NCBI GenBank assembly: GCA_016415585.1
Contig: CP066552.1
Span: 2,046,001 to 2,110,000, forward strand
DNA: 64,000 nucleotides
Origin: Pectobacterium carotovorum
GTDB lineage: Bacteria > Pseudomonadota > Gammaproteobacteria > Enterobacterales > Enterobacteriaceae
Direction of reading: 5' to 3'
The notes under the pieces are model-generated. The model saw only the letters and a program-made list of their open reading frames with translations, did no database searches and was not told the DNA's origin. This document shows positions 19,420 to 30,937 of this stretch, piece after piece. Position 1 is the first letter of the stretch, and every line of letters starts with the position of its first letter. The translations under genes were made by a program, and so were the position numbers.

Positions 19420-20313
19420 ATGGAACAGTTGAAATCGGAACTCAGTACGGTGTTAGGGGAAAGCCTCAGCCGACTTGAGCGCATAAGCGAACAGCCGTAT
19501 GCGGATCTGTATGCCTTGTATGATAAAGAAGGCAACGCTATGCCTTTGTTGGCTAAAAGTTATGTTTGTCAGGGCGTGGCGCAGCAGGAAGCTTACAAAC
19601 TCTCGATGCTGGCGCGTGAAGGCGACGTGCGTTTGCCAACCGTTTACGGGTTGGTGCTGACGCAGCAGCAGCCCTATCGGGAACTGCTGCTGATTGAGCG
19701 TTTGCGCGGTGTGTCGGTGGAAGCGCCGCCACGAAGCGGCCAGCGCTGGACGTTGCTGATGGATCAAATCGTTGAAAATGTATTGGCCTGGCACCGAATT
19801 GATAGCCATGGCTGCGTTGGTTCGGTGGACAGCACGCAGGACAATGATTGGTTCAGTTGGTATCAGCAGCGTCTGGAAGTCCTGTGGTCCACGTTGCTCA
19901 ATGTCAATGCGCCGCAGCTTACGCAGCAGGACCGGAGCGTGCTTTATCGTTCGCGCCAGTGTTTAGAGATGCTGTTTGAGGATTTCGAAGATGGTTGTGT
20001 GCTGGTACACGGTAACCTTTCGCTGCGCAGTATGTTGAAGGACGCACGTAGCGATCAGCTATTGGCCATGATCAATCCGGGAATGATGCTGTGGGCACCC
20101 AGAGAGTACGAACTCTTCCGCCTTTGTGAATCCGGCATGCCGGAGCAGTTACTTTATCACTATCTAAAACAGGCACCGGTATCTGAATCCTTTGTCTACC
20201 GGCGCTGGCTATATGTCATTTGGGAAGCGGTATCCCGCTATATCCATACGGGACAGCTGGACCGTCAGCTATTTGATGTGGCTTCCCGTGAGTTATCCCC
20301 TTGGCTGGAGTGA
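19420..20313 (+). CDS. ycbJ: YcbJ, kinase-fold protein of unknown role
   Basis: The 297-residue protein matches E. coli YcbJ in length and position and has a phosphotransferase/kinase-like fold. The fold is suggested by the N-terminal region up to LLAKSYVCQG and by VLVHGNLSLRSMLKD, which sits where kinases of this fold have their catalytic HGD loop. Its substrate is not known. It is transcribed towards elyC, and its last 98 bases overlap the end of that gene on the other strand. Confidence 0.85.
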   Translation: MEQLKSELSTVLGESLSRLERISEQPYADLYALYDKEGNAMPLLAKSYVCQGVAQQEAYKLSMLAREGDVRLPTVYGLVLTQQQPYRELLLIERLRGVSVEAPPRSGQRWTLLMDQIVENVLAWHRIDSHGCVGSVDSTQDNDWFSWYQQRLEVLWSTLLNVNAPQLTQQDRSVLYRSRQCLEMLFEDFEDGCVLVHGNLSLRSMLKDARSDQLLAMINPGMMLWAPREYELFRLCESGMPEQLLYHYLKQAPVSESFVYRRWLYVIWEAVSRYIHTGQLDRQLFDVASRELSPWLE

Positions 20314-21118
20314 AGTGAGCCTGCTGTTGTTCCGCGGCGTGCGGTGCTGCCGTGGTTCCCTTCAGTGCCTGCCAGAGGCGACCGAGTGTTTCGTACCAAG
20401 CTCGCTCGCTGTGTGATAAATAGTAAGCGGAAGGGAATACTTTTTCCCACGGGTTGAGCGCGGAGGTGATCGCCATCTGATTGGCTGGCGCGGGAATCGG
20501 CGCTAACCCCTGAGCCTGGAAGAATCGCATGGCGCGAGGTAAATGGTTGGCTGAGGTCACCAGCAAGAAAGGGCGTTCGCCAACAATTTTAGCGGTTGCC
20601 GTCGCTTCCTCTTCCGTATCCCTTGGCGTATCCAGAATGATGATGTCTTGCTGGGGAATGCCCAAGCTTTCGGCAACCAGCGCCGCGGTTTTCGCACTGC
20701 TGACAGGGTTCCCCTGCGCGGATCCACCAGTAAAAATCAATTTTGCGCTAGGATTGGCATGATAAAGGCGAACGCCTTCCGTGACGCGTGGGAGGCTGTT
20801 GCTGATGAGATTAGAACTGGGTGCCCATTCCGCGTTATAGGTATACCCCCCGCCTAACACGACAATATACTCGGCTTTGCTCGCCTGCGGCGTTTGTCGC
20901 CAGGTTGGGTAGTGTGATTCCAATGGTAACAACAGTCGATCGGCAACAGGCTGCAGGCTGAGCAGAATAAGCATCAGCCAACTGGTTAATATTATCGTTT
21001 TCCCCGTGCGTTGTCGCTGGGTAAACCAGAGCAGCAACAGGCCAACACCCATCAGAAGCAATAGCAATGGCAGGGGCTGCATAAGCCCACCGACGAACTT
21101 TTTGAGTGTGAAAAGCAT
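20216..21118 (-). CDS. elyC: Envelope biogenesis factor ElyC (DUF218), C-terminally extended
   Basis: ElyC (YcbC) is an inner-membrane protein needed for peptidoglycan assembly at low temperature in E. coli. It has two N-terminal membrane segments (about 13-31 and 40-58) and a DUF218 domain with YIVVLGGGYTYN, IFTGGSA, DTEEEA and LVTSANHLPRAM. E. coli ElyC has about 259 residues. Here the frame continues to 300, and the extra ~40 residues lie antisense to the conserved end of ycbJ. The extension has proline- and glycine-rich sequence with no visible domain. Confidence 0.9.
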   Translation of the reverse strand: MLFTLKKFVGGLMQPLPLLLLLMGVGLLLLWFTQRQRTGKTIILTSWLMLILLSLQPVADRLLLPLESHYPTWRQTPQASKAEYIVVLGGGYTYNAEWAPSSNLISNSLPRVTEGVRLYHANPSAKLIFTGGSAQGNPVSSAKTAALVAESLGIPQQDIIILDTPRDTEEEATATAKIVGERPFLLVTSANHLPRAMRFFQAQGLAPIPAPANQMAITSALNPWEKVFPSAYYLSHSERAWYETLGRLWQALKGTTAAPHAAEQQQAHFTPAKGITHGKPHQIADGPAVPYGYSGIPLPK

Positions 21119-21190
21119 AAAATTGCATTCCTTTTGAGTGAAAAAACCGCATTTGGGAAGATATCATGCGGTAAGGCCATTTATTCTAAG

Positions 21191-21217
21191 CCAGCCTGTG
21201 CCAAAATGGCAGGCTGG
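21191..21217. other. Hairpin in the elyC-cmoM divergent gap
   Basis: CCAGCCTG pairs with CAGGCTGG around an 11-base loop, followed by AAAAAA on the plus strand. It sits about 70 bases before the cmoM start, in the leader of the cmoM-mukFEB operon. Role unknown. Confidence 0.4.
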
Positions 21218-21284
21218 AAAAAATCGCATCGCGCAGACATGTCCTGCACGAGAACCCCGTTTATATGCTGCGGAACAATGACTG

Positions 21285-22070
21285 ATGCAGGATCGCAATT
21301 TTAACGATATCGCCGAAAAATTTGCTCAGAATATCTATGGCACGACGAAGGGGAGACTTCGGTTGGCGGTATTGTGGCAGGATCTTAGCGATCTTTTGAC
21401 CCGACTTCCGGCACGGCCTTTGCACATCCTTGATGCAGGAGGCGGCGAAGGGCAGATGGCCTGTCGTCTGGCAGCTTTAGGACATCAGGTATTGTTGTGT
21501 GATGTCTCCGGTGAGATGATTCAGCGCGCCAAAAATGCCGCAGCGGAACAGGGCGTTACCCATAACATGCGTTTTGTGCAGTGTGCCGCACAGGGTGTCG
21601 CGCAATATATGGACAGTCCCGCCGATCTGATATTGTTCCATGCGGTGCTGGAGTGGGTCGCGCAACCACAACAGGTACTGAAAACTCTGTACGATAGTCT
21701 GTCGCCTGGGGGGGCATTGTCCCTGATGTTCTATAACCATCATGGGCTGTTGATGCGTAACATGGTGGTGGGCAACTTTGATTATGTTCAGGCCGGAATG
21801 CCTAAGGGCAAACGGCGCTCGCTCTCGCCGGATCACCCGCTGAACCCGCAAGAAGTATACGGCTGGCTTGATGAGATGGGGCTGACTATTAGCGGGAAAA
21901 CCGGCGTGCGCGTGTTTCATGACTACTTGAAAAATAAACAGCAGCAAGTTGAGAAGTTTGACGACATTCTGGAGATTGAACAGCTGTATTGTCGGCAAGA
22001 GCCTTTTGTGAGTTTGGGCCGTTATATCCATGTCATGGCGCATAAACCCCATTTGAAGGATGCATTATGA
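21285..22070 (+). CDS. cmoM: tRNA 5-carboxymethoxyuridine methyltransferase
   Basis: CmoM (formerly SmtA) methylates cmo5U34 to mcmo5U34 in the wobble position of several tRNAs, using SAM. The 261-residue protein has the class I methyltransferase motif LDAGGGEG at 49-56, then LCDVSGEMI and [11 protein letters not shown] in the expected spacing. Its stop overlaps the mukF start (ATGA), and the four genes cmoM-mukF-mukE-mukB form one operon as in E. coli. Confidence 0.94.
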   Translation: MQDRNFNDIAEKFAQNIYGTTKGRLRLAVLWQDLSDLLTRLPARPLHILDAGGGEGQMACRLAALGHQVLLCDVSGEMIQRAKNAAAEQGVTHNMRFVQCAAQGVAQYMDSPADLILFHAVLEWVAQPQQVLKTLYDSLSPGGALSLMFYNHHGLLMRNMVVGNFDYVQAGMPKGKRRSLSPDHPLNPQEVYGWLDEMGLTISGKTGVRVFHDYLKNKQQQVEKFDDILEIEQLYCRQEPFVSLGRYIHVMAHKPHLKDAL

Positions 22071-23392
22071 GTGATTTTTCCCAGACTGTACCCGAACTGG
22101 TCGCCTGGGCACGAAAAAACGATTTCTCCATTTCCCTCCCCACCGAACGCCTAGCGTTTTTGATGGCGATTGCCACGCTTAATGGCGAACGCATGGATGG
22201 TGAAATGAGTGAAGGTGAGTTGATTGATGCCTTCCGTCATGTGAGTCAGGGATTTGCTCAGACGAATGAAACCATTACCGTCCGCGGCAATAACGCGATT
22301 AACGATCTGGTGCGGCAGCGGTTGCTTAACCGTTTTACCAGCGAGCAGGCGGAAGGCAATGCGATTTACCGTCTGACCCCACTGGGGATCGGCATTACCG
22401 ATTATTACATCCGCCAGCGTGAGTTCTCGACGCTGCGCCTTTCCATGCAGCTCTCTATCGTGGCGCAAGAACTTAGCCGTGCAGCCGATGCGGCGGAGGA
22501 AAACGGTGATGAGTTTCACTGGCACCGTAACGTATTTGCGCCACTGAAATATTCCGTGGCTGAAATTTTTGACAGTATCGATCTGTCACAGCGCGTGATG
22601 GATGAGCAACAGCAGGGCGTTAAAGACGATATCGCCGCGCTGTTAAATCAGGACTGGCGAGCGGCGATCAGTAGCTGTGAGCAACTGCTAACGGAAACGT
22701 CATCGACGTTGCGTGAGCTGCAGGATACGCTTGAAGCTGCCGGAGACAAATTACAGACGAGTCTGTTGAGCATTCAGGATGCGATTATGAATAACCCGCA
22801 TAATCTGGAGTTTGTCGACAAACTGGTGTTTGACCTGCAAAACAAACTCGATCGCATTGTGAGCTGGGGGCAGCAGACGATAGATTTGTGGATTGGTTAC
22901 GACCGTCACGTACATAAGTTCATCCGTACCGCGATTGATATGGATAAAAACCGCGTCTTTGCCCAGCGGTTGCGTCAGTCGGTGCAGAGCTATTTCGATA
23001 GCCCTTGGGCGCTGACGTTCGCCAACGCCGATCGTCTACTCGATATGCGTGATGAAGAACTGACGCTGCGTAGTGAAGAAGTCACCGGTGAACTGCCGCC
23101 GGAGCTGGAATACGAAGAGTTTAGTGAAATGCGCGAGCAGCTGATCGCGCTGGTCGAGCAGGCATTGCATAAATATAAAGCGCAACAGATTCCGCTGGAT
23201 TTGAGTGAAGTGATGCGAGAGTACCTCACGCAGCATCCTCGCTCGCGGCATTTTGATGTTGCCCGAATCGTGGTCGACCAGGCTGTACGTCTGGGCGTAG
23301 CCGAAACAGATTTCACCGGATTGCCTGCATTGTGGCAGGCAATCAATGATTACGGAGCCAAGGTGCAGGCCCATGTCATCGACAAATATTGA
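22067..23392 (+). CDS. mukF: Condensin kleisin subunit MukF
   Basis: MukF is the kleisin of the MukBEF bacterial condensin. It dimerises through its N-terminal winged-helix domain and links the MukB heads. The 441-residue protein starts [19 protein letters not shown] and is about the length of the E. coli protein (440), with strong similarity throughout. The acidic linker [15 protein letters not shown] precedes the C-terminal winged-helix domain that binds MukB heads. It overlaps cmoM by four bases and mukE by 20. Confidence 0.97.
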   Translation: MSDFSQTVPELVAWARKNDFSISLPTERLAFLMAIATLNGERMDGEMSEGELIDAFRHVSQGFAQTNETITVRGNNAINDLVRQRLLNRFTSEQAEGNAIYRLTPLGIGITDYYIRQREFSTLRLSMQLSIVAQELSRAADAAEENGDEFHWHRNVFAPLKYSVAEIFDSIDLSQRVMDEQQQGVKDDIAALLNQDWRAAISSCEQLLTETSSTLRELQDTLEAAGDKLQTSLLSIQDAIMNNPHNLEFVDKLVFDLQNKLDRIVSWGQQTIDLWIGYDRHVHKFIRTAIDMDKNRVFAQRLRQSVQSYFDSPWALTFANADRLLDMRDEELTLRSEEVTGELPPELEYEEFSEMREQLIALVEQALHKYKAQQIPLDLSEVMREYLTQHPRSRHFDVARIVVDQAVRLGVAETDFTGLPALWQAINDYGAKVQAHVIDKY

Positions 23393-24095
23393 ACAATTTA
23401 TGCCAGTGAAGCTGGCAACAGCGTTATCGAATAATCTCTTTCCTGCGCTGGACAGCCAATTGCGTGCCGGGCGTCATGTTGGCATTGAAGAACTGGAAAA
23501 CCACGTATTTTTGATGGATTTTCAGGACGTGCTGGAGGAGTTCTACAGCCGTTATAACGTGGAGCTGATTCGTGCGCCGGAAGGGTTTTTCTATCTGCGT
23601 CCGCGCTCTACCACGCTGATCCCGCGCTCGGTGCTGTCTGAGCTGGATATGATGGTAGGGAAAATTCTCTGCTATCTCTATCTGAGCCCAGAGCGTTTGG
23701 CGCACGAAGGCATTTTCAGCCAGCAGGAACTGTATGAAGAGCTGCTGAGCCTGGCGGATGAAAGCAAACTGCTGAAGCTGGTTAACCAGCGCTCCACCGG
23801 TTCCGATCTGGATCGCCAAAAATTGCAGGAAAAAGTCAGAACCTCACTTAACCGCTTACGTCGGTTAGGTATGATCTACTTTATGGGCAATGACAGCAGC
23901 AAATTCAGAATTACTGAATCGGTGTTCCGCTTCGGAGCGGATGTGCGCAGCGGCGATGATGCCCGCGAAGCACAGCTACGCATGATTCGCGATGGTGAAG
24001 CGATGCCTGTTGAAGGTAGTTTGTCGCTGAAAGATGACAGCGACGATAACGATCGCACCGATGATACCGCGCCAGAAACGGGCGAGGATGAATAA
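23373..24095 (+). CDS. mukE: Condensin subunit MukE
   Basis: MukE is the winged-helix KITE subunit that binds MukF in the MukBEF condensin. Its core is near-identical to E. coli MukE, for example [20 protein letters not shown] and the block ending [13 protein letters not shown]. The frame is open upstream to 23346, but the ATG at 23373 gives [15 protein letters not shown] as in E. coli and a 240-residue product. The C-terminal tail is acidic ([11 protein letters not shown]), typical of the family. It overlaps mukF by 20 bases. Confidence 0.96.
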   Translation: MSSTNIEQFMPVKLATALSNNLFPALDSQLRAGRHVGIEELENHVFLMDFQDVLEEFYSRYNVELIRAPEGFFYLRPRSTTLIPRSVLSELDMMVGKILCYLYLSPERLAHEGIFSQQELYEELLSLADESKLLKLVNQRSTGSDLDRQKLQEKVRTSLNRLRRLGMIYFMGNDSSKFRITESVFRFGADVRSGDDAREAQLRMIRDGEAMPVEGSLSLKDDSDDNDRTDDTAPETGEDE

Positions 24096-24148
24096 GAGAC
24101 TATCCCATTCCTACTGGGGCAGGCTTTAAGTGTTGAGGATGAACAGGA

Positions 24149-27100
24149 ATGATTGAACGCGGTAAATTTCGCTCACTAACGCTGGTCAACTGGAACGGCT
24201 TTTTCGCCCGCACCTTCGATCTGGATGAACTGGTTACCACGCTATCCGGTGGTAACGGTGCTGGGAAATCCACCACGATGGCCGCCTTTATTACGGCGCT
24301 GATCCCTGACCTGACGCTGCTGCACTTTAGAAACACCACCGAAGCGGGGGCCACCAGCGGCTCACGCGATAAAGGGCTACACGGTAAATTACGCGCGGGT
24401 GTCTGTTACTCCACGCTCGATGTCGTTAATTCACGTCATCAGCGCGTGCTGGTTGGGGTTCGTCTCCAGCAGGTTGCAGGGCGCGACCGTAAAGTTGATA
24501 TCAAGCCTTTCACCATTCAGGGATTACCGACGGCGATACAGCCGACGCAAATTCTGACGCAGGTGGTCGGCGATCGTCAGGCGCGAGTGCTCTCCTTGCA
24601 GGAGCTGAAAGAACGCGTTGAGGAGATGGAAGGTGTTCAGTTCAAGCAATTCAACTCCATCACCGATTATCATTCACTGATGTTTGATTTGGGCGTCGTG
24701 CCGCGCCGCCTGCGTTCTGCTTCCGATCGTAGCAAGTTCTATCGTTTGATCGAAGCCTCGCTGTACGGTGGTATCTCCAGCGCCATTACTCGCTCGCTGC
24801 GTGACTATTTGCTGCCGGAAAATAGCGGCGTGCGTAAAGCGTTTCAGGATATGGAAGCGGCGCTGCGTGAAAACCGCATGACGCTGGAGGCGATCCGTGT
24901 TACCCAGTCCGATCGCGATCTGTTTAAGCACCTGATCTCTGAAGCGACATCCTATGTTGCCGCTGACTACATGCGGCATGCCAATGAGCGCCGTATTCAT
25001 CTGGATGGGGCGTTGGAACTGCGTCGTGACTTGTTCTCCAGCCGTAAGCAACTGTCGACTGAGCAATATCGTCATGTAGAAATGGCGCGGGAGCTGGCGG
25101 AGCAGAGCGGTGCCGAAGGCGATCTGGAAACAGATTATCAGGCGGCCAGCGATCACCTGAATCTGGTGCAGACCGCCATGCGTCAGCAGGAAAAAATCGA
25201 GCGCTATAACGCCGATCTGGAAGAGTTGAGCTATCGCCTCGAAGAACAGAACGAGGTGGTAGAAGAGGCGCGGGAGCAGCAGGCGGAAAACGAAGAACGT
25301 GCCGATGCTGCCGAGTTGGAAGTGGATGAACTGAAAAGTCAGCTTGCCGATTACCAGCAGGCGTTGGACGTGCAGCAAACGCGGGCTATTCAGTACCAGC
25401 AGGCTCAGCAGGCGTTGGAACGCGCCCGCATGCTGTGCCAATTGCCGGATTTAACGGCAGACAACGCGGATGAGTGGCTGGACAGCTATCAGGCGAAAGA
25501 GCAGGAAGCGACAGAGATTCTGCTGATGTTGGAGCAGAAACTGAGCGTGGCTGATGCGGCGCACGGTCAGTTTGAACAAGCTTATCAGTTAGTGACTAAG
25601 ATTGCCGGTGCGGTGAATCGCAACGAGGCCTGGCAGGTTGCGCGCGATTTGCTGCGCGACAGCTCTTCACAACGTTATCAGGCGGAGCGAGTACAGCCGT
25701 TGCGGATGCGTTTGTCTGAGCTGGAACAGCGCCTGCGTGAGCAGCAGGATGCCGAGCGGTTATTGCAGGATTTCAGCAAACGCAACGGTCAGGATTATCA
25801 ACCGGAAGAGCTGGAATCACTTCAGCAAGAACTTGATGCCCGAATAGAAACGCTGTCATCGCTGGTGGCGGAAGCGGGCGAGCGTCGTATGGCGCTGCGT
25901 CAGGAGTTGGAGCAAACCCAGCAGCGTATTCAGAAGCTGACGATGCGTGCGCCAGTTTGGCTGGCCGCACAGGAAATGCTGACGCAACTGAGTGAGCAGA
26001 GCGGTGAAACGTTCGAAGATAGCCGTCAGGTGACGGAATTCATGCAGCAACTGCTGGAGCGCGAGCGTGAAACTACAGTTGAACGTGACGACATCGCTGC
26101 TCGCAAACGCCAGATTGAAGCACAGATTGAGCGGCTGAGTCAGCCCGGTGGTTCGGAAGATCCGCGTCTGAACGCGCTGGCGGAACGTTTTGGCGGCGTG
26201 TTGCTGTCTGAAATTTATGATGACGTGACGCTGGATGATGCGCCGTACTTCTCGGCGCTTTATGGTCCCTCCCGCCATGCGATTGTGGTATCCGATCTCT
26301 CGCTGGTTCGCGATCAGCTTGCCGGTCTGGAAGACTGTCCAGAAGATCTGTACCTGATCGAGGGGGACCCGCAGTCGTTTGATGACAGCGTATTTGCCGT
26401 TGACGAGCTGGAACGTGCCGTCGTGGTGAAAGTCGCGGAGCGCCAGTGGCGTTATTCGCGTTTCCCAGAAGTGCCGCTGTTTGGCCGCGCCGCGCGGGAA
26501 ATGCGCCTGGAAAGCCTGCGTGATGAGCGCGAAGCGCTGGCGGAACAGTATGCCACGCTGTCGTTTGACGTGCAGAAAACGCAGCGCTTGCACCAGTCTT
26601 TTGGTCGCTTTATTGGTACCCATCTGGCCGTTGTTTTTGATGACGATCCCGAAGTGGAAATCCGTACGCTCAGTGCCCGTCGCGGCGAGCTGGATCGGGC
26701 GATGGCGAGCTTTGATGGCGAAAACCAGCAGCAGCGTCAGCAGTACGATCAGGCGAAAGAAGCCAGCGCACAGCTGAATAAACTGATTCCGCGCATTAGC
26801 CTGCTTTGCGATGAGACATTGCAGGATCGTGTGGAAGAGATTCGTGCGGAACTGGATGAAACGGAAGAGTCTGCCCGTTTCATTCAGCAGCACGGTGCAA
26901 CGCTGGCTAAGCTGGAACCGTTGGTTTCTGTCCTGCAAAGCGACCCGCAGCAGCATGAGCAGTTGCAGGAAGATTATGCGCAGGCGCAGAACGCCCAGCG
27001 GCAGGCAAAACAGCAGGCGTTTGCGTTGACCGAAGTTGTGCAGCGTCGCGCGCACTTCAGCTATGCCGATTCAGCTGGAATGCTGGGTGAGAATGCTGGC

Positions 27101-28588
27101 TTGAATGACAAACTGCGCCATCGTTTAGAACAGGCTGAAGCAGAACGGACAAAAGCGCGTGAGCAGCTACGCCAGCATCAGGCACAGCTGACGCAGTACA
27201 GTCAGGTTCAAGCCTCGCTGAAAAGTTCTTACGATGCCAAACAGGACATGCTGAAGGAACTGACGCAAGAACTTCAGGATATCGGCGTACGTGCGGATGC
27301 GGATGCCGAAGCGCGCGCCCGTCAGCGTCGTGATGAGCTGCATGCCGCATTAAGCACCAACCGCTCGCGGCGTAATCAGTTGGAAAAACAGATTACGTTC
27401 TGTGAAGCAGAAATGGACAGTTTGCAGAAGAAGCTGCGTAAACTGGAGCGTGATTACCATCAGATGCGTGAGCAGGTTGTGACGGCGAAAGCAGGCTGGT
27501 GTGCGGTTATGCGTTTGGTGAAAGACAACGGCGTCGAGCGTCGTCTGCACCGTCGTGAACTTGCCTATATGGAAGGTGACGAACTGCGGTCTATGTCGGA
27601 TAAGGCGCTGGGGGCGCTGCGTCTGGCGGTTGCGGATAACGAACATCTGCGCGATGTGCTGCGGCTTTCCGAAGATCCGAAGCGGCCCGAACGCAAAATC
27701 CAGTTCTATATCGCCGTTTACCAGCATCTGCGCGAGCGTATTCGTCAGGATATTATCCGCACCGATGATCCGGTAGAAGCGATTGAACAGATGGAGATCG
27801 AGCTTAACCGTCTGACGGAAGAGCTGACGGCGCGTGAGCAGATGCTGGCTATCAGCTCACGCAGCGTGGCAAACATCATTCGTAAAACGATCCAGCGCGA
27901 GCAGAACCGCATTCGGATGCTGAACCAGGGGCTGCAAGCGGTCGCATTTGGTCAGGTGAAGAGCGTTCGCCTCAACGTCAACGTGCGCGAAGCGCATACC
28001 ACGCTGCTCAACGTGTTGTCCGAACAGCAGGAAATGCATCAGGATCTGTTTAACAGCAACCGTCTGACCTTCTCGGAAGCGTTGGCAAAACTGTATCAGC
28101 GCCTGAATCCTGAAATTGACATGGGGCAGCGCACGCCGCAAACCATCGGTGAAGAGCTGCTGGATTACCGAAACTACCTTGAAATGGAAGTTGAAGTTAA
28201 CCGTGGCGCGGATGGTTGGCTAAGGGCGGAAAGTGGGGCGCTGTCGACTGGGGAAGCCATCGGTACTGGGATGTCGATTCTGGTTATGGTGGTGCAGAGC
28301 TGGGAAGAAGAGTCCAAGCGCCTGCGCGGCAAAGATATTATTCCGTGTCGTCTGCTCTTCCTCGATGAGGCGGCGCGTCTGGATGCCAAATCGATCGCGA
28401 CGCTGTTCGAGCTCTGCGATCGTCTGGAAATGCAGTTGGTCATCGCGGCACCGGAAAATATCAGCCCCGAGAAGGGAACCACCTATAAGCTGGTGCGTAA
28501 AGTCTACCAGAACAACGAGCACGTCCATGTGGTCGGGCTGCGTGGTTTTGGAACGGAAGCGCCAGAGACGCAAGAGCAAACCTCGTAA
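24149..28588 (+). CDS. mukB: Condensin ATPase MukB
   Basis: MukB is the SMC-like ATPase that, with MukE and MukF, compacts and segregates the chromosome. The 1479-residue protein (1486 in E. coli) has Walker [10 protein letters not shown] at 34-42, long coiled coils from about 280 to 1110 broken by a hinge near 650-780, and a C-terminal head half with the signature [15 protein letters not shown] and Walker [12 protein letters not shown]. It lies 53 bases after mukE, with a strong terminator after its end. Long open frames on the opposite strand are coding shadows. Confidence 0.98.
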   Translation: MIERGKFRSLTLVNWNGFFARTFDLDELVTTLSGGNGAGKSTTMAAFITALIPDLTLLHFRNTTEAGATSGSRDKGLHGKLRAGVCYSTLDVVNSRHQRVLVGVRLQQVAGRDRKVDIKPFTIQGLPTAIQPTQILTQVVGDRQARVLSLQELKERVEEMEGVQFKQFNSITDYHSLMFDLGVVPRRLRSASDRSKFYRLIEASLYGGISSAITRSLRDYLLPENSGVRKAFQDMEAALRENRMTLEAIRVTQSDRDLFKHLISEATSYVAADYMRHANERRIHLDGALELRRDLFSSRKQLSTEQYRHVEMARELAEQSGAEGDLETDYQAASDHLNLVQTAMRQQEKIERYNADLEELSYRLEEQNEVVEEAREQQAENEERADAAELEVDELKSQLADYQQALDVQQTRAIQYQQAQQALERARMLCQLPDLTADNADEWLDSYQAKEQEATEILLMLEQKLSVADAAHGQFEQAYQLVTKIAGAVNRNEAWQVARDLLRDSSSQRYQAERVQPLRMRLSELEQRLREQQDAERLLQDFSKRNGQDYQPEELESLQQELDARIETLSSLVAEAGERRMALRQELEQTQQRIQKLTMRAPVWLAAQEMLTQLSEQSGETFEDSRQVTEFMQQLLERERETTVERDDIAARKRQIEAQIERLSQPGGSEDPRLNALAERFGGVLLSEIYDDVTLDDAPYFSALYGPSRHAIVVSDLSLVRDQLAGLEDCPEDLYLIEGDPQSFDDSVFAVDELERAVVVKVAERQWRYSRFPEVPLFGRAAREMRLESLRDEREALAEQYATLSFDVQKTQRLHQSFGRFIGTHLAVVFDDDPEVEIRTLSARRGELDRAMASFDGENQQQRQQYDQAKEASAQLNKLIPRISLLCDETLQDRVEEIRAELDETEESARFIQQHGATLAKLEPLVSVLQSDPQQHEQLQEDYAQAQNAQRQAKQQAFALTEVVQRRAHFSYADSAGMLGENAGLNDKLRHRLEQAEAERTKAREQLRQHQAQLTQYSQVQASLKSSYDAKQDMLKELTQELQDIGVRADADAEARARQRRDELHAALSTNRSRRNQLEKQITFCEAEMDSLQKKLRKLERDYHQMREQVVTAKAGWCAVMRLVKDNGVERRLHRRELAYMEGDELRSMSDKALGALRLAVADNEHLRDVLRLSEDPKRPERKIQFYIAVYQHLRERIRQDIIRTDDPVEAIEQMEIELNRLTEELTAREQMLAISSRSVANIIRKTIQREQNRIRMLNQGLQAVAFGQVKSVRLNVNVREAHTTLLNVLSEQQEMHQDLFNSNRLTFSEALAKLYQRLNPEIDMGQRTPQTIGEELLDYRNYLEMEVEVNRGADGWLRAESGALSTGEAIGTGMSILVMVVQSWEEESKRLRGKDIIPCRLLFLDEAARLDAKSIATLFELCDRLEMQLVIAAPENISPEKGTTYKLVRKVYQNNEHVHVVGLRGFGTEAPETQEQTS

Positions 28589-28643
28589 TGGGGAGCGGTA
28601 AATTTTACCGTTGCAAACCTTGCCGATATTTTCCTCTATAATG

Positions 28644-28677
28644 ATAAAGCCGCTTTTTTAAGCGGCTTTATTTTTTC
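28644..28677. terminator. Terminator of the cmoM-mukFEB operon
   Basis: ATAAAGCCGCTT and AAGCGGCTTTAT form a 12-base stem around a four-base loop, followed by TTTTTT. It closes the muk operon. Confidence 0.9.
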
Positions 28678-29022
28678 GTAAAGCGTGGTGTAAAGGGAAT
28701 GTTGAATGCGAATAGCTTCATCAAACGCGTAAGATAATAACCAGAAGAAGAAGCAAAAATATTTTTCTCTTTATATACTGACGATGAAACGATTACAGAT
28801 CGTAGAAGGATTTGCGGTTTTATGTTGCAAGGTGGCGTACCGTAATAACGGACGCTATATAAAATGATCATATTTCATTCTTTCTCGTTTTCTACACAAA
28901 AAAACCTAAAGAATGTGCTTACGCCAGTATGACCGTATACGAGCGAATTCGGTTTGTTATTTCCATATCCAACGTGGATTGTCGTGAAAGCATAGTGATT
29001 AATGAGTACAGGGGATAAATGG
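28678..29022. other. mukB-ldtD intergenic region
   Basis: About 345 AT-rich bases with no convincing ORF, RNA gene or repeat. The ldtD promoter presumably lies in the last 150 bases, but I could not place -35 and -10 elements with confidence. Confidence 0.5.
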
Positions 29023-30759
29023 ATGTTGTTGTTACATAAACGAAAAATGGTCAGGCTGCTGTTACGCGCGGGTTGTATTTGGGTCGGAAGCCTGTCTCCT
29101 TCGTTTTCGGTGCTGGCAGCATCTCCGATGGTGGTATCCGGCTTATCGCAAAGCTCGGGCGTGATGTCTGTAGAAAATAGCCGTGCAGGGCTTCTGGCCG
29201 CGCTGCCACACGGTATGTCGGTACATTATCTCTCTGATTTATCATCGCTTTATGCCCAACATCAGATGCAACCTATGTGGGCAGATAATCGTGCGGTTCA
29301 ACAGTTTCAACAACAGCTGGCCGAATTGGCGATAGCTGGCGTACAGCCGCAGTTCACCACGTGGGTAACCTGGCTGACCGATCCGCAGTTGACCGGATTT
29401 GCGCGTGACGTCGTGCTATCGGATGCGATGCTGGGCTATTTGCAGTTCGTCTCGGGTGTAGAACGCAGCGGTAACGACTGGCTGTACAGCAGCGTGCCTT
29501 ACCGTCTGCAATCGCCAGCGCTCAATATCGTTGCGCAATGGCAACAGGCCGTGAAATCCGGCACTAGCGCGGCTTATGTCGTTTCGCTGGCACCACAGCA
29601 TTCGCAATACGCCAAAATGCATGAAGCGCTGAAGACGATGCTGACGGACAATCGCCCGTGGCCGAGCCTGAATCTGGCGGAGTCTCTGCGCCCGGAACAG
29701 CAGAGTCGGGAACTGGCGGTACTGCGTGAAATTCTGCAACGTACTGGCATGCTGTCTTCAACGGAGAGCATTACGCTATTTAACGAAAATACCGCCGCGA
29801 CGCCAGTATCGACAGGACAGGTTCCGCTGGTCGAGGGCGCTGCTATCGACGCCAGTTATACTGGCGAACTGGTTGATGCGGTTAAACGCTTCCAGCACTG
29901 GCAAGGGCTGGAGGATGATGGCGTTATTGGTAAGCGTACGCGCGATTGGCTCAATGTGTCCCCGCAAATGCGCGCAACGCTGCTGGCGCTGAATATCCAG
30001 CGTCTGCGCCTGTTACCGGATAATGTTCACACTGGTATCATGGTGAACATCCCCAATTATTCACTGATCTATTATCAGGATGGCGCTGAGCGTTTATCGT
30101 CGCGCGTCATTGTTGGGCAGCCTAAACGCAAAACACCATTGATGAGCAGCTCGCTGTATAACGTCGTGGTCAATCCGCCGTGGAATGTCCCGACGACGCT
30201 GACTCGGCAGGACATCATTCCTAAAGTGGTGCGCGATCCCGGTTATCTACAGCGTCATGGCTACACGGTGCTGTCCGGCTGGAGTCAGGATGCTGAAGCG
30301 ATCGATCCTTCAATGATCGATTGGCAGATGGTGTCAGCGGAACGCTTCCCCTATCGCCTGCGTCAGGCCCCTGGTGCGAATAACTCGCTGGGACGCTATA
30401 AGTTCAATATGCCGAATTCAGAAGCGATTTATCTGCACGACACGCCTAATCACAATCTATTCCAGCGTGATATCCGGGCGCTGAGCTCCGGCTGCGTGCG
30501 GGTTAATAAGGCATCGGAACTGGCTAGCATGCTATTGCAGGATGCAGGATGGAATAATAGTCGTATTTCTTCCACGCTGGATCAGGGAAATACCACCTTT
30601 GTGTCGATGAAACACCGGATTCCGGTCAACCTCTATTACCTGACCGCGTGGGTGGCTGAGGATGGCAGGCCGCAGTTCCGAACAGATATTTACAATTATG
30701 ATGACACCGCGCGTGCCGGGACGAAAGTGCTGTCCAAAGCAGGGCTGTTGCTTCAGTAA
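29023..30759 (+). CDS. ldtD: L,D-transpeptidase LdtD
   Basis: LdtD (YcbB) makes 3-3 meso-DAP crosslinks in peptidoglycan, the pathway that lets E. coli survive when D,D-transpeptidases are blocked. After an N-terminal signal/anchor region come a scaffold domain, a peptidoglycan-binding domain ([18 protein letters not shown]) and the YkuD catalytic domain. The catalytic cysteine lies in LSSGCVRV near residue 491, with the YLHDTPNH histidines before it. An ATG at 29002 is in frame. The ATG at 29023 has AGGGGAT upstream and gives an N-terminus like E. coli YcbB (MLL...), so I prefer it. mepK, next door, cleaves the same crosslinks. Confidence 0.94.
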   Translation: MLLLHKRKMVRLLLRAGCIWVGSLSPSFSVLAASPMVVSGLSQSSGVMSVENSRAGLLAALPHGMSVHYLSDLSSLYAQHQMQPMWADNRAVQQFQQQLAELAIAGVQPQFTTWVTWLTDPQLTGFARDVVLSDAMLGYLQFVSGVERSGNDWLYSSVPYRLQSPALNIVAQWQQAVKSGTSAAYVVSLAPQHSQYAKMHEALKTMLTDNRPWPSLNLAESLRPEQQSRELAVLREILQRTGMLSSTESITLFNENTAATPVSTGQVPLVEGAAIDASYTGELVDAVKRFQHWQGLEDDGVIGKRTRDWLNVSPQMRATLLALNIQRLRLLPDNVHTGIMVNIPNYSLIYYQDGAERLSSRVIVGQPKRKTPLMSSSLYNVVVNPPWNVPTTLTRQDIIPKVVRDPGYLQRHGYTVLSGWSQDAEAIDPSMIDWQMVSAERFPYRLRQAPGANNSLGRYKFNMPNSEAIYLHDTPNHNLFQRDIRALSSGCVRVNKASELASMLLQDAGWNNSRISSTLDQGNTTFVSMKHRIPVNLYYLTAWVAEDGRPQFRTDIYNYDDTARAGTKVLSKAGLLLQ

Positions 30760-30937
30760 GTATTGAAAATACGGGCATTAGCGGCATTGGTATTTTATCG
30801 TTTTGCGGAGGATCGATGCGATCTTCCGCAAACCTCTAAGCAAAGCGGGTTGACTCACTTTTCTCTGGCAGTTAAGGTTCAAGGCGGTGCGTTTTGTGCC
30901 TCCTTTTATACCGTTTTTTAGCCAGGGTACTTGTTCT

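Noticed and set aside
24674..27055. Long minus-strand open frames of 255 and 399 codons inside mukB
   Set aside because: They are opposite a gene with full family similarity, have biased low-complexity composition, and lack ribosome-binding sites or recognisable domains. They are shadows of strong codon bias.
28601..28629. Possible FliA promoter after mukB (TAAATTTT ... GCCGATAT)
   Set aside because: The gap between the TAAA and GCCGATAT parts is 19 bases instead of 15, and the site lies just before a terminator. It is likely chance.
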